Numbered from the stretch's first letter, positions 19,363-28,719 are shown. The stretch is 64,000 nucleotides of DNA from an uncultured Lutibacter sp. (GCF_947495725.1 NZ_CANLZZ010000007.1:216482-280481); one strand, 5' to 3'. Notes: generated by a model not told the origin, from the letters alone. Translations and numbers: made by a program.

Positions 19363-19671
19363 TTAATTAATAAATTTTTCAATATCTAATACAATTGCTT
19401 TAATTGGATTAGAGTTCGTTTTTTTCGAATTAAATTCTTCAATACTTTTAAAAATGATATCAATTTTATCTTCTGAAGTAAAAGAAAAATATAATTTAGA
19501 ATCGTGAGAATCTCTTTGGGCAGAAAACCAATTATCCTGTATATTTTTCGAGGAAAAAAATTTATGCCCTTGTATATCTGAAGTACTGTAAACATTAATC
19601 TCCGCTTTTTTAAAAAGCTTGCAAATGTCTTTTTCAAATTCTAATACACTTGTTATTAATAGTAGTTTCAT
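19363..19671 (-). CDS. Small PII-like protein linked to RND efflux
   Basis: The start is placed at the ATG giving MKLLLITSVLEFEKDICKLF, because the 18 codons upstream come from intergenic repeat-like sequence. The 102-residue product has the beta-alpha-beta-beta-alpha-beta rhythm of PII-like proteins: MKLLLITSV, a helix, NVYSTSDIQGHK, LYFSFTSEDKIDIIFKSIEEFN and IKAIVLDIEKFI. PII-like proteins of this size (for example DUF3240) accompany heavy-metal RND pumps. Homology to that family is inferred from fold pattern and context, not proven. It lies downstream of the RND genes, between them and DUF2892. Confidence 0.65.
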   Translation of the reverse strand: MKLLLITSVLEFEKDICKLFKKAEINVYSTSDIQGHKFFSSKNIQDNWFSAQRDSHDSKLYFSFTSEDKIDIIFKSIEEFNSKKTNSNPIKAIVLDIEKFIN

Positions 19672-19710
19672 TTTAGGTGTTTTTGGTGAATAATGCTGTA
19701 TTTTTTTACT

Positions 19711-19883
19711 CGTCATTCTGAACATGATTCAGAATCTCATCATAATTGTTTCCAATTTTGTAAGAACTTGAATCAAGTTCGGATTGACGTATTTGTTATA
19801 AGTCATTCTCAACGGTAGTGAAGAATCTTTTTGCTCTTGACAATAAGATTCTTAATTCTGTTATCACTTCATTTAGAATGTCA
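19711..19883. repeat. Two REP-like imperfect palindromes
   Basis: Between the PII-like gene and the RND pump gene lie two long imperfect inverted repeats. The first spans 19711-19789: the left arm CGTCATTCTGAACATGATTC matches, with a few changes, the reverse complement of the right arm (CGTCAATCCGAACTTGATTC). The second spans about 19802-19883, with arms GTCATTCTCAACGG... and the reverse complement GACATTCTAAATGAAG.... Both begin with a GTCATTCT-like head, typical of dispersed REP-type elements in Bacteroidota. They would fold into long hairpins in an otherwise continuous gene run. Confidence 0.75.
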
Positions 19884-19891
19884 ATAATTGA

Positions 19892-22800
19892 TTATTTATC
19901 CTCATGTTTGTGCTTTTCAGTCATATAATACACCAACGGAACTACCAATAATGTAAGAACTGTTGCAGTTATTGTACCACCCATTAATGAGATTGCTAGT
20001 CCTTGAAAAATAGGATCGAACAATATTACAAATGCTCCAATTACAACTGTACCAGCAGTTAATAAAATAGGTGTAGTTCTAACAGCTCCGGCTTCAATAA
20101 CTGCTTGTTTTAATGGTACTCCATCTTCTAAACGCAATTCAATAAAATCAATTAATAATACTGAATTACGTACCATAATTCCTGCTAAAGCAATTACACC
20201 AATCATTGATGTTGCTGTAAAGAAAGCACCTAAAACCCAGTGACCTAACATAATTCCAACCATAGAAAGTGGTATAGCAACCAGCATTACTAATGGTGCT
20301 TTAAAGTTTTGGAACCAACCAACAATTAATAAGTAAATTACAAATATTGCAACCGCAAAAGCAGCTCCTAAATCTCTAAATACTTCAAAAGTAATTTGCC
20401 ATTCTCCATCCCATTTTACAGTATAATCATCTTCGTGTTCTGGCTGTTGATTAAATTCCTCGTTTAATTTATAACCATTTGGTATTTTAATTTCACCCAG
20501 GCGGTCACTCATATTTAAAATTCCATAAACAGGACTTTCTAATTTTCCTGCCATATCAGCTACAACATAAACAACACGTTTTTGGTTTTTACGATAAATT
20601 GTTTTGTCTCTTACTTTTTCTTCAATTTTAATTAAGTCTCCTATTGGAATTGCCATTCCACTTTGCGAAATTACTTTTACTTGCTTAATATCATTTAAAG
20701 ATGATTTTTCCTTTTCATCAAATGCTAATACTAAACCAACTTGGTTATTGGCAGATTCTTTATATAATGTTGAAATTGGTTGCTCTGAAAGCGCCATTTT
20801 TAGTGTAGCCACAATTTGTTGTGGAGCAACCCCATTTAACATTGCTTTTTCTTTATCAATTACAAAATTGTATTCTGTTTGATCGGCTTCAATCATATCA
20901 TCAACATCAACAATATCGTCTGTTGTGGCAACAATGTGTTCTAATTGTTTAGCTATTTTAATTTGCTCTTCATAATCTGGTCCATATACTTCTGCTACAA
21001 TTGTAGAAAGTACTGGTGGTCCTGGCGGAACTTCAACTAATTTTACATTGGCATTAAATCGTTTTCCAATTGCTTGTATATCTGCTCTTAATTTTTTAGC
21101 AACATCATGACTTTGTTCTGATCGTAATGATTTATCTACCAAATTTACTTGAATATCTGCCATATTAGAACCTCCACGTAAGTCGTAATGACGAACTAAA
21201 CCATTAAATGTAATTGGTGCTGAAGTACCAACAAAACTTTGGTAATTATCAACTTCGGGTCTTTGTGATAAATAATTTGCAATTTCTAGAGTAACGGCTG
21301 ATGTGTTTTCTAATGTTGTTCCTTCGGGCATATCTACAACCACTTGAAATTCATTTTTATTATCAAATGGCAACATTTTTACCGCAACTCCTTTTGTATA
21401 AAACAATGCTAATGAACCTATTAAAAGTAAGAATGTAAACCCTAAAAATCCCCAACGTTTTACCTTATTTTCAATTAAAGGTTTTTCAAACTTATTGTAT
21501 ATTCTATAAATTAAAGAAGTTTCTAAACCGGCTTCTTCTTTATTCTCTTGCGTTTCTTTTTCTCTTAAAATATAGTAACCTAAGTAAGGTGTAATTGTTA
21601 ATGCTACAAATAAAGAAATAATCATAGCAATTGAAGCTCCAATTGGCATCGGGCTCATGTAAGGCCCCATTAAACCAGAGACAAACGCCATTGGTAATAC
21701 CGATGCAATTACTGTAAAAGTTGCTAAAATTGTTGGGTTTCCAACTTCGTTAATAGCATATAAAGCAGCTTGCTTAAAAGGTAATCGCCTCATTTTAAAA
21801 TGCCTATGCATATTTTCGGCAATAATAATGGAGTCATCCACCACAATACCGGTTACAAATACTAAGGCAAATAATGTAATTCTGTTTAATGTATAATCTA
21901 GCATATAGTAGCTAAACAACGTCATAGCAAATGTAATTGGAACTGAAAGAAAAACTACCAATCCACCTCGCCAGCCCATTGCTAACATAACTACAATAGT
22001 AACGGCTAAAATGGATCCAATTAAGTGCATTAACAATTCTGAAACTTTGTGTGAGGCTGTTTCACCATAATTACGTGTAACTGTCATATGCACATCATTA
22101 GGCAATAAGTCTTGCTTTAAATGTTCAACTTTACCTAAGATTTTTTCTGAAATTTTCATTGCGTCAGCTCCTTTTCTTTTCCCTATAGAAATAGTAACAG
22201 CTGGATATTCAGAATTAAAAGTGTTCGATAATTCGTTAGCTTTTCCATAACCAAAAGACACATATTCTTTTGGAATCTCAGGTCCATCAGAAATGTTAGC
22301 AATTTGCTTTAAATATATTGGTTGATTTTGTTGTACACCAACTACTAAATTTTCAACATCTTCAACACTTGTCAAAAAGTTACCCGTGTTTACAAGATAT
22401 TCAGTATTATTCTTATCAAAACTACCAGAAGTTAACTGTTGGTTATTTGCTTGTATTTTTTGAGTAATACTTAACATATCCAAACCACTTTCGGCCATTT
22501 TATCTTTATCTAAAACTACACGAACTTGGCGATTTCTTCCTCCAATTGTTTTAGTAATAGCAACATCATTTATTTTTTCAATTTCACTAGTTAACTCGTT
22601 TGCGACTTGTTTTAATTGATAATCATCATAATTTTCACTCCACAAAGTTAAGGCTAACATTGGTACATCATCAATTGCTCTTGTTTTTACCAATGGAATT
22701 GAAACGCCTTGCGGCATTTGATCCATATGCTTCATAATTTCGTTATAAAGCTTAACAAATGAGCGTTCGATATCTTCGCCTACATAAAATTGCACAATTA

Positions 22801-23086
22801 ACATTGCTTGCTCATTCATAGAAGTTGAATAAACATATTCAATACCTTTTATATTAGATACAATTTTTTCTAAAGGATTTATAACTCTAGACTCAACCTC
22901 TTGCGGACTTGCCCCTGGATAACTAACAAAAATATCAGCAATTGGAACATCAATTTGAGGTTCTTCTTCTCTTGGAATCAAAAATGAACTATATACACCA
23001 ATTACCATAAACATAATCATGAGTAAAATGGTCAGTTTTGAATTAATAAATACTTTGGCAATACTACCAGCTAATCCTTCCTTCAT
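19892..23086 (-). CDS. RND efflux transporter permease (AcrB/HAE-type)
   Basis: The protein has 1064 residues with the RND layout: TM1 near residues 18-36, a large periplasmic pore domain, TM2-6 (about 345-510), a second periplasmic domain, and TM7-12. The charged TM4 pair is seen in FVTGIVVDDSIIIAENMHRH, which carries the proton-relay Asp residues. The opening PREEEPQIDVPIADIFVSYPGASPQ places it with AcrB-like drug/organic efflux proteins rather than CusA. Proton-driven export through the adaptor and TolC-like channel encoded just upstream is expected. Substrate is unknown; the neighbouring PII-like and His-rich genes hint at metals. The spacer to the adaptor gene is 2 bases. Confidence 0.93.
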   Translation of the reverse strand: MKEGLAGSIAKVFINSKLTILLMIMFMVIGVYSSFLIPREEEPQIDVPIADIFVSYPGASPQEVESRVINPLEKIVSNIKGIEYVYSTSMNEQAMLIVQFYVGEDIERSFVKLYNEIMKHMDQMPQGVSIPLVKTRAIDDVPMLALTLWSENYDDYQLKQVANELTSEIEKINDVAITKTIGGRNRQVRVVLDKDKMAESGLDMLSITQKIQANNQQLTSGSFDKNNTEYLVNTGNFLTSVEDVENLVVGVQQNQPIYLKQIANISDGPEIPKEYVSFGYGKANELSNTFNSEYPAVTISIGKRKGADAMKISEKILGKVEHLKQDLLPNDVHMTVTRNYGETASHKVSELLMHLIGSILAVTIVVMLAMGWRGGLVVFLSVPITFAMTLFSYYMLDYTLNRITLFALVFVTGIVVDDSIIIAENMHRHFKMRRLPFKQAALYAINEVGNPTILATFTVIASVLPMAFVSGLMGPYMSPMPIGASIAMIISLFVALTITPYLGYYILREKETQENKEEAGLETSLIYRIYNKFEKPLIENKVKRWGFLGFTFLLLIGSLALFYTKGVAVKMLPFDNKNEFQVVVDMPEGTTLENTSAVTLEIANYLSQRPEVDNYQSFVGTSAPITFNGLVRHYDLRGGSNMADIQVNLVDKSLRSEQSHDVAKKLRADIQAIGKRFNANVKLVEVPPGPPVLSTIVAEVYGPDYEEQIKIAKQLEHIVATTDDIVDVDDMIEADQTEYNFVIDKEKAMLNGVAPQQIVATLKMALSEQPISTLYKESANNQVGLVLAFDEKEKSSLNDIKQVKVISQSGMAIPIGDLIKIEEKVRDKTIYRKNQKRVVYVVADMAGKLESPVYGILNMSDRLGEIKIPNGYKLNEEFNQQPEHEDDYTVKWDGEWQITFEVFRDLGAAFAVAIFVIYLLIVGWFQNFKAPLVMLVAIPLSMVGIMLGHWVLGAFFTATSMIGVIALAGIMVRNSVLLIDFIELRLEDGVPLKQAVIEAGAVRTTPILLTAGTVVIGAFVILFDPIFQGLAISLMGGTITATVLTLLVVPLVYYMTEKHKHEDK

Positions 23087-23088
23087 AA

Positions 23089-24159
23089 TTATTGGATATT
23101 AAGTTTTGCTCCATTTACTAATTTTCCTTCTGCAGTTAAAACAAATTTGTCATTTGGAGATAAACCTGATAAAACCTCTGTATAATCACCAAATTCTTTT
23201 CCTAATCTTAACCAACGTAATAAAGCTGTATTACTTTCACTAACAACATAGACTCCTCTTAACTCTCCTCGGTAAATTATTGAAGTTGTAGGAATTAAAA
23301 TTGCTGACGATTTATTTGAATTACTCGACGAAAACTGAACAGAAGCAAACATTCCCGAAAGCAATTTAACATCACTTTCCTCTAATAGTACTTTTACCAT
23401 GTATTGACCTCCTGTATTTTTTGCCGATGAACTAACTTCAGTTACTTTTCCTTTAATTATATCATTGGTAGATTTTATTAAAACGTTTGCCGTAGCTCCA
23501 TTTTTTATTGAAGTAATTTCGTTTTCAGGAACCATTGCCATGACTTGAAATTTACCAGGTGTTTCAACACTAATTAACGGCATTCCTGGATTTGCCATAT
23601 CACCTTTATTAATAAACTTCCCTGTAACAACTCCGCTAAATGGAGATGTAATGTTAGAATATGAAAGTTGAGCATTAACTTGATTTTTCATTTGAGTTGC
23701 TGCTTCTAAGCGGGCTTTTGCCATTTCATAATTGGCAGTTATATCGTCCATTTCTTTTTGCGATGCACTTTTCTCTTCAAACAGTGCTTTAAAACGATTG
23801 TAGTCTTTTTCAGCATTTTTTAAGGCAGCTTCTGCCTCAGCTATTGAAGCATTAACTTGTGCTTTTTGAGCGTTTATATCTGCACTGTTAATGCTTACCA
23901 ATAACTGTCCTTTTGTAACCTTTTGACCAACTTTTACATGAACATTTGTAACATAACCCATCATACGCGTACTTAAATTTGCATTTTGTACAGCTTCTAC
24001 TTTTCCACTTGCAGTAATAAATGATTCACTTTCTGTTTTTGGACTACTTACTGTTACATTAACAGTTGTTCTATTATCTGCTGATGTTACTTTTTCTTTG
24101 CCACAACTATAAATAAAAAACAGGGTTGTTATAAATAATATTTTAGTAATTGTTTTCAT
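23089..24159 (-). CDS. RND periplasmic adaptor (membrane fusion protein)
   Basis: The 356-residue lipoprotein has the signal MKTITKILFITTLFFIYSCG with Cys at about 19. It then has a biotinyl-lipoyl-like domain (GYVTNVHVKVGQKVTKGQLL), a helical hairpin (about 85-150, rich in Ala/Lys/Glu), a second lipoyl half (NITSPFSGVVTGKFINKGDMANPG), a beta-barrel and a membrane-proximal domain. It links the inner-membrane RND pump to the outer-membrane channel. It is the middle gene of the channel-adaptor-pump operon, 34 bases after the channel gene. Confidence 0.92.
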   Translation of the reverse strand: MKTITKILFITTLFFIYSCGKEKVTSADNRTTVNVTVSSPKTESESFITASGKVEAVQNANLSTRMMGYVTNVHVKVGQKVTKGQLLVSINSADINAQKAQVNASIAEAEAALKNAEKDYNRFKALFEEKSASQKEMDDITANYEMAKARLEAATQMKNQVNAQLSYSNITSPFSGVVTGKFINKGDMANPGMPLISVETPGKFQVMAMVPENEITSIKNGATANVLIKSTNDIIKGKVTEVSSSAKNTGGQYMVKVLLEESDVKLLSGMFASVQFSSSNSNKSSAILIPTTSIIYRGELRGVYVVSESNTALLRWLRLGKEFGDYTEVLSGLSPNDKFVLTAEGKLVNGAKLNIQ

Positions 24160-24193
24160 ATGAATGATTTTTTAAATCTTAATTTTTTTAGTT

Positions 24194-25504
24194 TTAATTT
24201 GTTAGAAATTTCACGTATTCTTTGGTGAAATTATAATTGAATACCGTTTGAAGATATTCTAATTGTTTTTGTAAGTATTGTGTTTCAGAAATTAATAAAT
24301 CTGAAGATTTTTCTAAACCTTGTTTAAATCGGTTAGTTCTAATTCTAAGAGCTTCTTCAGATTGTTCAACGGCCAATTTTGTTAATCGCATACTGTTTTC
24401 AGCATCTTTTAATTGACGTTTAGATTTATTAAACTCTAAATTACTTTTACTTTTATATTCATCTAAACTTAAGCTAGCCTTATCCAATTCGGCTTTACTT
24501 TTTTGAGTTTTTCCAATTCTTTTAAATCCTTCGAACAAATTCCAAGATAGTTGTGCTCCAACTAAATAACCGCTTGCATTTCCGCTAAGTATTTTATCAT
24601 CATACAATTGATAACTTCCGAAAGCATTTAAAGTAGGTAAATAACTCATTTTTGAAGCTTTATACATGTTTTGAAAAGCATCTGTACTTTTTTCCATTGC
24701 TTCAATATCTGGTCTATTATTTGAAATTTGATTGTTATATACATCCAAGTTTACTTCCGAAACTAATGTTGTACTTGGCTTTAATGTTTGGTTTAAATCT
24801 TCACCCATTAAAAAGTGAATATAATCTGAAGCATTTTGCACATTGCTTATTGCAGAAAGCAATTGATTCTCAACTTCGGTAACATATACTTCAACCGATA
24901 AAACATCCGATTTTTGCATATAACCTTGTTTAAAATTATTATCGGCAATTTTTTTGCTTTCAAAGGCCGTTTCTTTAGCTTTCTCTAAAACTTCAACTGC
25001 CTTATAAGCAAGTTGTAATTGCATATAAGCTTTTGCTACTTCAAGTTTTATAGCATCTTTTGTTCTACCAGTTTGTAATTCCATTGCTGTCATTTTTGCT
25101 TTTGCAGCTTTACGCATATAAATTCCATCTGCATTAAAAATTGGTTGTAAAACTTCTATTTTGGTTGTGAAGTTTTCAATTTTATCAGGATCATTTAATA
25201 GCTCCGGATTAAAATCTGCCGCTGTCAAAATTTCTTGATTCAACTTTGAGCCAAACGCCATTAATGGGTTATTTGTTGAAATACCCGAATGAGATACAGA
25301 AATATTTGGTAATAATATTGAATTGGTCTGATTGAATTCTGCCTTTGCAGCTTTATAATTTTGTTCAGAAATTTTAAGAGTATAATTATTTTCTAAAACC
25401 TTTTGCAATATGGCATCTTTAGAAATCTCAATTTCTTGTTGCGCCTTTAAATTTAATAAAGTTAGTAACAAAGTTGTTGCCAATAAAACATATTTTCTTT
25501 GCAT
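24194..25504 (-). CDS. TolC-family outer-membrane efflux protein
   Basis: The 436-residue protein has a signal peptide (about 1-21) and two OEP repeats with long amphipathic helices and the repeated turns EISEQNYKAAKAEFNQ and RQLKDAENSMRLTKLAVEQSEEALRI. The small beta-barrel strands include LPNISVSHSG and LPTLNAFGSYQLYD. It forms the trimeric exit duct for the RND pump. It is first in the operon and has a well-matched promoter (25528-25555) and upstream palindromes (25574-25614) that may bind a regulator. Confidence 0.93.
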   Translation of the reverse strand: MQRKYVLLATTLLLTLLNLKAQQEIEISKDAILQKVLENNYTLKISEQNYKAAKAEFNQTNSILLPNISVSHSGISTNNPLMAFGSKLNQEILTAADFNPELLNDPDKIENFTTKIEVLQPIFNADGIYMRKAAKAKMTAMELQTGRTKDAIKLEVAKAYMQLQLAYKAVEVLEKAKETAFESKKIADNNFKQGYMQKSDVLSVEVYVTEVENQLLSAISNVQNASDYIHFLMGEDLNQTLKPSTTLVSEVNLDVYNNQISNNRPDIEAMEKSTDAFQNMYKASKMSYLPTLNAFGSYQLYDDKILSGNASGYLVGAQLSWNLFEGFKRIGKTQKSKAELDKASLSLDEYKSKSNLEFNKSKRQLKDAENSMRLTKLAVEQSEEALRIRTNRFKQGLEKSSDLLISETQYLQKQLEYLQTVFNYNFTKEYVKFLTN

Positions 25505-25527
25505 TTTTTGTTTCTTTTAGTTTGAAG

Positions 25528-25555
25528 CAAAAGTACTTTAGTAAAAGAGCATCAA
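25528..25555 (-). promoter_or_regulatory. Predicted promoter of the RND efflux operon
   Basis: On the minus strand TTG (25553-25555), 17 bases, then TACTTTTG (25528-25535) match the flavobacterial TTG-N17-23-TAnnTTTG pattern. A second TTG gives a 23-base spacer. The ATG follows after 23 bases. Confidence 0.7.
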
Positions 25556-25573
25556 AGGCAATTTTTATTACAC

Positions 25574-25614
25574 TGTTATGTAACAAATATTGCTAACCGT
25601 TTACATTAGTAAAC
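25574..25614. promoter_or_regulatory. Palindromic operator candidates upstream of the efflux promoter
   Basis: Two perfect inverted repeats lie just upstream of the efflux promoter: TGTTA-TG-TAACA (25574-25585) and GTTTAC-ATTA-GTAAAC (25599-25614). Size and symmetry suit a dimeric regulator such as TetR or MarR. No such regulator gene is adjacent. The whole 25505-25829 gap holds these sites, the two divergent promoters and otherwise AT-rich sequence. Confidence 0.5.
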
Positions 25615-25801
25615 TATGAGAACTTTAAAAAAAGAATTAAAGTTGACAACCCGTTTATTAAATATTCAATACAATGGCAGTAATTATAACTAATTATCAA
25701 AATTTAAACTTATAAATTGTTTATTTTAAAAACTTTACAATTTTATATAAATCACTTTTTCAATTATTCTTTGTTTATTAATAGGTAGGACATATTTTTT
25801 G

Positions 25802-25809
25802 TAAATTTG
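25802..25809 (+). promoter_or_regulatory. Predicted -7 box for the E2 gene
   Basis: TAAATTTG matches TAnnTTTG and ends 20 bases before the E2 ATG at 25830. A correctly spaced -33 TTG is not evident. Confidence 0.5.
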
Positions 25810-25829
25810 CAGCACTTAAATATTTTACA

Positions 25830-27164
25830 ATGGCAAAATTCGAAGTAAAGCTTCCAAAAATGGGTGAAAGCGTAGCGGAAGCAACAATAACTTCTTGGTT
25901 AAAGCAAGTTGGTGATAGCGTAGAACTTGACGAATCAATTGTAGGTATTGCTACTGACAAAGTAGACTCTGAAATACCAAGTGAAGTAGAAGGTACAGTA
26001 ATAGATTTACTTTATGAAGTTGATAGCGTAGTAAAAGTTGGTGAAACAATAGCTATAATTGAAACTCTAGATAATGAAAATGGAACTGTAGCGGATGAAA
26101 ATAATGCAATTGAAATAACAGATAATATAGAAGAAATTGAACAAGAAGTAGCTAAAACTATTGAATCCTTAAGTATTGAAAAAGTTTCTCCAAGTGGTAA
26201 ATTTTTCTCACCTCTTGTAAGAAATATTGCCGAAACTGAAGGTATATCAATGGACGAATTAGAATCTATTATTGGTACTGGAATGGATAATAGAGTAACC
26301 AAAAACGATATTTTAGCGTATTTAAAATCTGGTAAAAATTCTAAAAAAGAAACAGCCAAAAAAATTGAAGATAAAAAACCGATCGTAATTACTACTGCCA
26401 AAGAAATTACACCTTCAAAATTAGAAGTTAAAGCGGCTCCTGTTTCAGTTAATGGAGATGATGAAATAATTGAAATGAGTAGAATGGGTAAAATGATTGC
26501 ACATCATATGGTACAATCTGTACAAACCTCAGCTCATGTTCAATCATTTATTGAAGTTGATGTTACAAATATTGTAAAATGGAGAGAAAACATTAAAGAT
26601 AAATACTTTGCACGTGAGGGAGAAAAAATAACCTACACTCCTATTTTTATGCAAGCTGTAGCAAAAGTAATTAAGAACTTTCCAATGATTAATATTTCTG
26701 TTAATGGAGACAAAATAATTAAAAGAAAAGCTATTAATTTAGGAATGGCAGCTTCATTAGCCGATGGTAATTTAATTGTTCCTGTAATTAAAAATGCAGA
26801 CCAGTTAAATTTGGTTGGAATGACAAAAGCTGTTAATGATTTAGCAAATAGAGCCCGTAGCGGACAGCTAAAACCCGATGAAATTCAAGATGGAACTTAT
26901 ACTGTTACAAACGTTGGTAGTTTTGGAAGTGTATTTGGAACTCCTATTATTAATCAACCACAAGTTGCCATTTTAGCATTAGGAGCAGTTAGAAAAGTTC
27001 CGGCCGTAATTGAAACCGCTGAAGGAGATTTTATTGGAATAAGGCATAAAATGTTTATTTCACATTCTTATGACCATAGAGTTGTAAATGGTGCTTTAGG
27101 AGGAATGTTTATAAAAGAAGTTAAAGATTATTTAGAATCTTGGAACGTAAATTCTGAATTTTAG
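25830..27164 (+). CDS. 2-oxoacid dehydrogenase E2 (dihydrolipoamide acyltransferase)
   Basis: The protein has 444 residues in three parts. A lipoyl domain spans about 1-76, with lipoyl Lys44 in ATDKVDSE. A peripheral E3/E1-binding domain spans about 130-165 (SPLVRNIAETEGISMDELESIIGTG region). The catalytic CAT-like domain spans about 215-440. It transfers acyl groups from lipoate to CoA in a pyruvate- or branched-chain 2-oxoacid dehydrogenase; which one is not certain, and no E1 or E3 gene is near. The catalytic motif reads DHRVVNGALGG, so the usual HxxxDG has Asn420 in place of Asp while His416 is kept. A hairpin starts at the stop codon (27163-27188). Confidence 0.9.
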   Translation: MAKFEVKLPKMGESVAEATITSWLKQVGDSVELDESIVGIATDKVDSEIPSEVEGTVIDLLYEVDSVVKVGETIAIIETLDNENGTVADENNAIEITDNIEEIEQEVAKTIESLSIEKVSPSGKFFSPLVRNIAETEGISMDELESIIGTGMDNRVTKNDILAYLKSGKNSKKETAKKIEDKKPIVITTAKEITPSKLEVKAAPVSVNGDDEIIEMSRMGKMIAHHMVQSVQTSAHVQSFIEVDVTNIVKWRENIKDKYFAREGEKITYTPIFMQAVAKVIKNFPMINISVNGDKIIKRKAINLGMAASLADGNLIVPVIKNADQLNLVGMTKAVNDLANRARSGQLKPDEIQDGTYTVTNVGSFGSVFGTPIINQPQVAILALGAVRKVPAVIETAEGDFIGIRHKMFISHSYDHRVVNGALGGMFIKEVKDYLESWNVNSEF

Positions 27165-27188
27165 TTTAAAAAATCCATCATTTAAACT
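27163..27188 (+). terminator. Weak hairpin after the E2 gene
   Basis: AGTTTAAA and TTTAAACT form an 8-base-pair stem with a 10-base loop, beginning inside the E2 stop codon. Only a poor T-run follows, so it may be an mRNA 3' hairpin rather than a strong terminator. Confidence 0.4.
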
Positions 27189-27357
27189 AAATGTTTTCTA
27201 AAAGCAATTAATTCTCAGCATCTTAAAATATTAAAACAAGTTATGTATTTTAATTTTTGTCTATTTTAAAATAGCCGCATTTTAAACAGTTTTTTTAATT
27301 AATTCTTTACCTTCTTTACTACATATTGGATCTTTATAAAGGCTAAAAATAAAAAAT

Positions 27358-28626
27358 ATGATTGATTCTATTAAATTTATTGATTACCTAAATTTTATTA
27401 AAGAAGCGTTAATAAATAAGGGTGTTTCTGATTTTTGGGCTGAGACTATAAATTTAATAATTGTACTTAGTTTAATTATTTTAACTGCATATTTTTTGGA
27501 TAGAGTATTAAGAAAAGTCATTATTAAGTCATTTGATGTTTTCTCAGTAAAAACAATAACAACTTTTGACGATTTTTTAGTGCAAAGTAAATTTTCTAGA
27601 TATTTTGCACATATCATACCTCTATTATTTTTAAAAGGTCTAGTACCCTTAGTTTTAAAAGATTTTCCATTCTTATTAAAAAGTTTTAATAATGTTATAA
27701 ATATTTATGCTGTTGTTCTATTTGTAAAAATTATTAGAAGTTTTTTAAGATCTACGCATAAGTATTTAAGAACTAAAGAGCGTTATAAAGACAAACCTTT
27801 AGAAAGTTATGTGCAAGTTGTAATGATTTTTTTATGGGGTCTAGCAACCTTCTTTATTGTTTATCAAATAACAGGAAGAGATATTTTAAGTTTTGCAACA
27901 TTAGGAGCAGCATCTGCTGTAATTTTGTTAATTTTTAAAGATACAATTTTAGGTTTTGTAGCTTCTATCCAGGTTTCAGTTAATGACATTGTACGAATTG
28001 GTGATTGGATTGTGTACGCTAAATTTGGTGCAGACGGTACCGTAACGGATATTAATTTAGCAACAGTTCGTGTTCAAAACTGGGATAATACATTTACCAC
28101 CATACCAACGTATAGTTTAATTTCAGATTCTTTTCAAAATTGGAGAGGAATGGAAGAATCTGGAGGAAGAAGAATAAAAAGAGCTGTATTAATTAAGCAA
28201 TCTTCAATAAAATTTTTAACTGAAAAAGAAATTGATGACTTAAAAAAAATACATTTAGTAACGGAATATCTTGAATTTAAAAGTAAAGAAATTACTGAAC
28301 ACAATAAAAAAATAAATGCTGATAAGTCTGTTTTAATAAATGGACTTAACTTAACTAATTTTGGTGTTTTTAGAAAGTACCTAGATTTATATTTAGAACA
28401 AAATTCTTCTGTAAGTAAAGATTTGTTTTCTATGGTAAGGCAGTTAGCTCCAACCTCAAAAGGTATTCCTTTAGAAATTTATTGTTTTAGCAGTAATAAA
28501 CAATGGGCTAATTATGAAGTAATAATGGCAGATATTTTTGACCATGTAATTGCAGCAATTCCTTACTTTGATTTAGAAGTTTTTGAAGAACCCACTGGAA
28601 AAGATTTACATTCGTTTGTAAAATAA
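27358..28626 (+). CDS. Mechanosensitive ion channel of the MscS family (YbdG/MscM-like)
   Basis: The 422-residue protein has about five membrane helices: 23-44, 78-95, 105-122, 145-165 and the pore helix 176-196. The MscS core contains GAASAVILLIFKDTILGFVASIQVSVNDIVRIGDWI, and the beta domain reads GTVTDINLATVRVQNWDNTFTTIPTYSLISDSFQNWRGM. The long soluble C-terminus and these signatures resemble Escherichia coli YbdG, a miniconductance channel that opens on hypo-osmotic shock. It stands alone between the E2 gene and a bidirectional terminator. Confidence 0.92.
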   Translation: MIDSIKFIDYLNFIKEALINKGVSDFWAETINLIIVLSLIILTAYFLDRVLRKVIIKSFDVFSVKTITTFDDFLVQSKFSRYFAHIIPLLFLKGLVPLVLKDFPFLLKSFNNVINIYAVVLFVKIIRSFLRSTHKYLRTKERYKDKPLESYVQVVMIFLWGLATFFIVYQITGRDILSFATLGAASAVILLIFKDTILGFVASIQVSVNDIVRIGDWIVYAKFGADGTVTDINLATVRVQNWDNTFTTIPTYSLISDSFQNWRGMEESGGRRIKRAVLIKQSSIKFLTEKEIDDLKKIHLVTEYLEFKSKEITEHNKKINADKSVLINGLNLTNFGVFRKYLDLYLEQNSSVSKDLFSMVRQLAPTSKGIPLEIYCFSSNKQWANYEVIMADIFDHVIAAIPYFDLEVFEEPTGKDLHSFVK

Positions 28627-28719
28627 ATTAATAAATAACTCGTATTTTAAACACTATTACTGCTTTAAAATATAATTAAAGATTAAACTGAGCTACAGCA
28701 ATTACTTTTAAATCTTAAA

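Noticed and set aside
19386..19637. Overlapping minus-strand ORF of 83 codons in the PII-like gene region
   Set aside because: A different frame of the same stretch (19363-19671) has better secondary-structure rhythm and a start next to the expected position; this one is basic low-complexity sequence.
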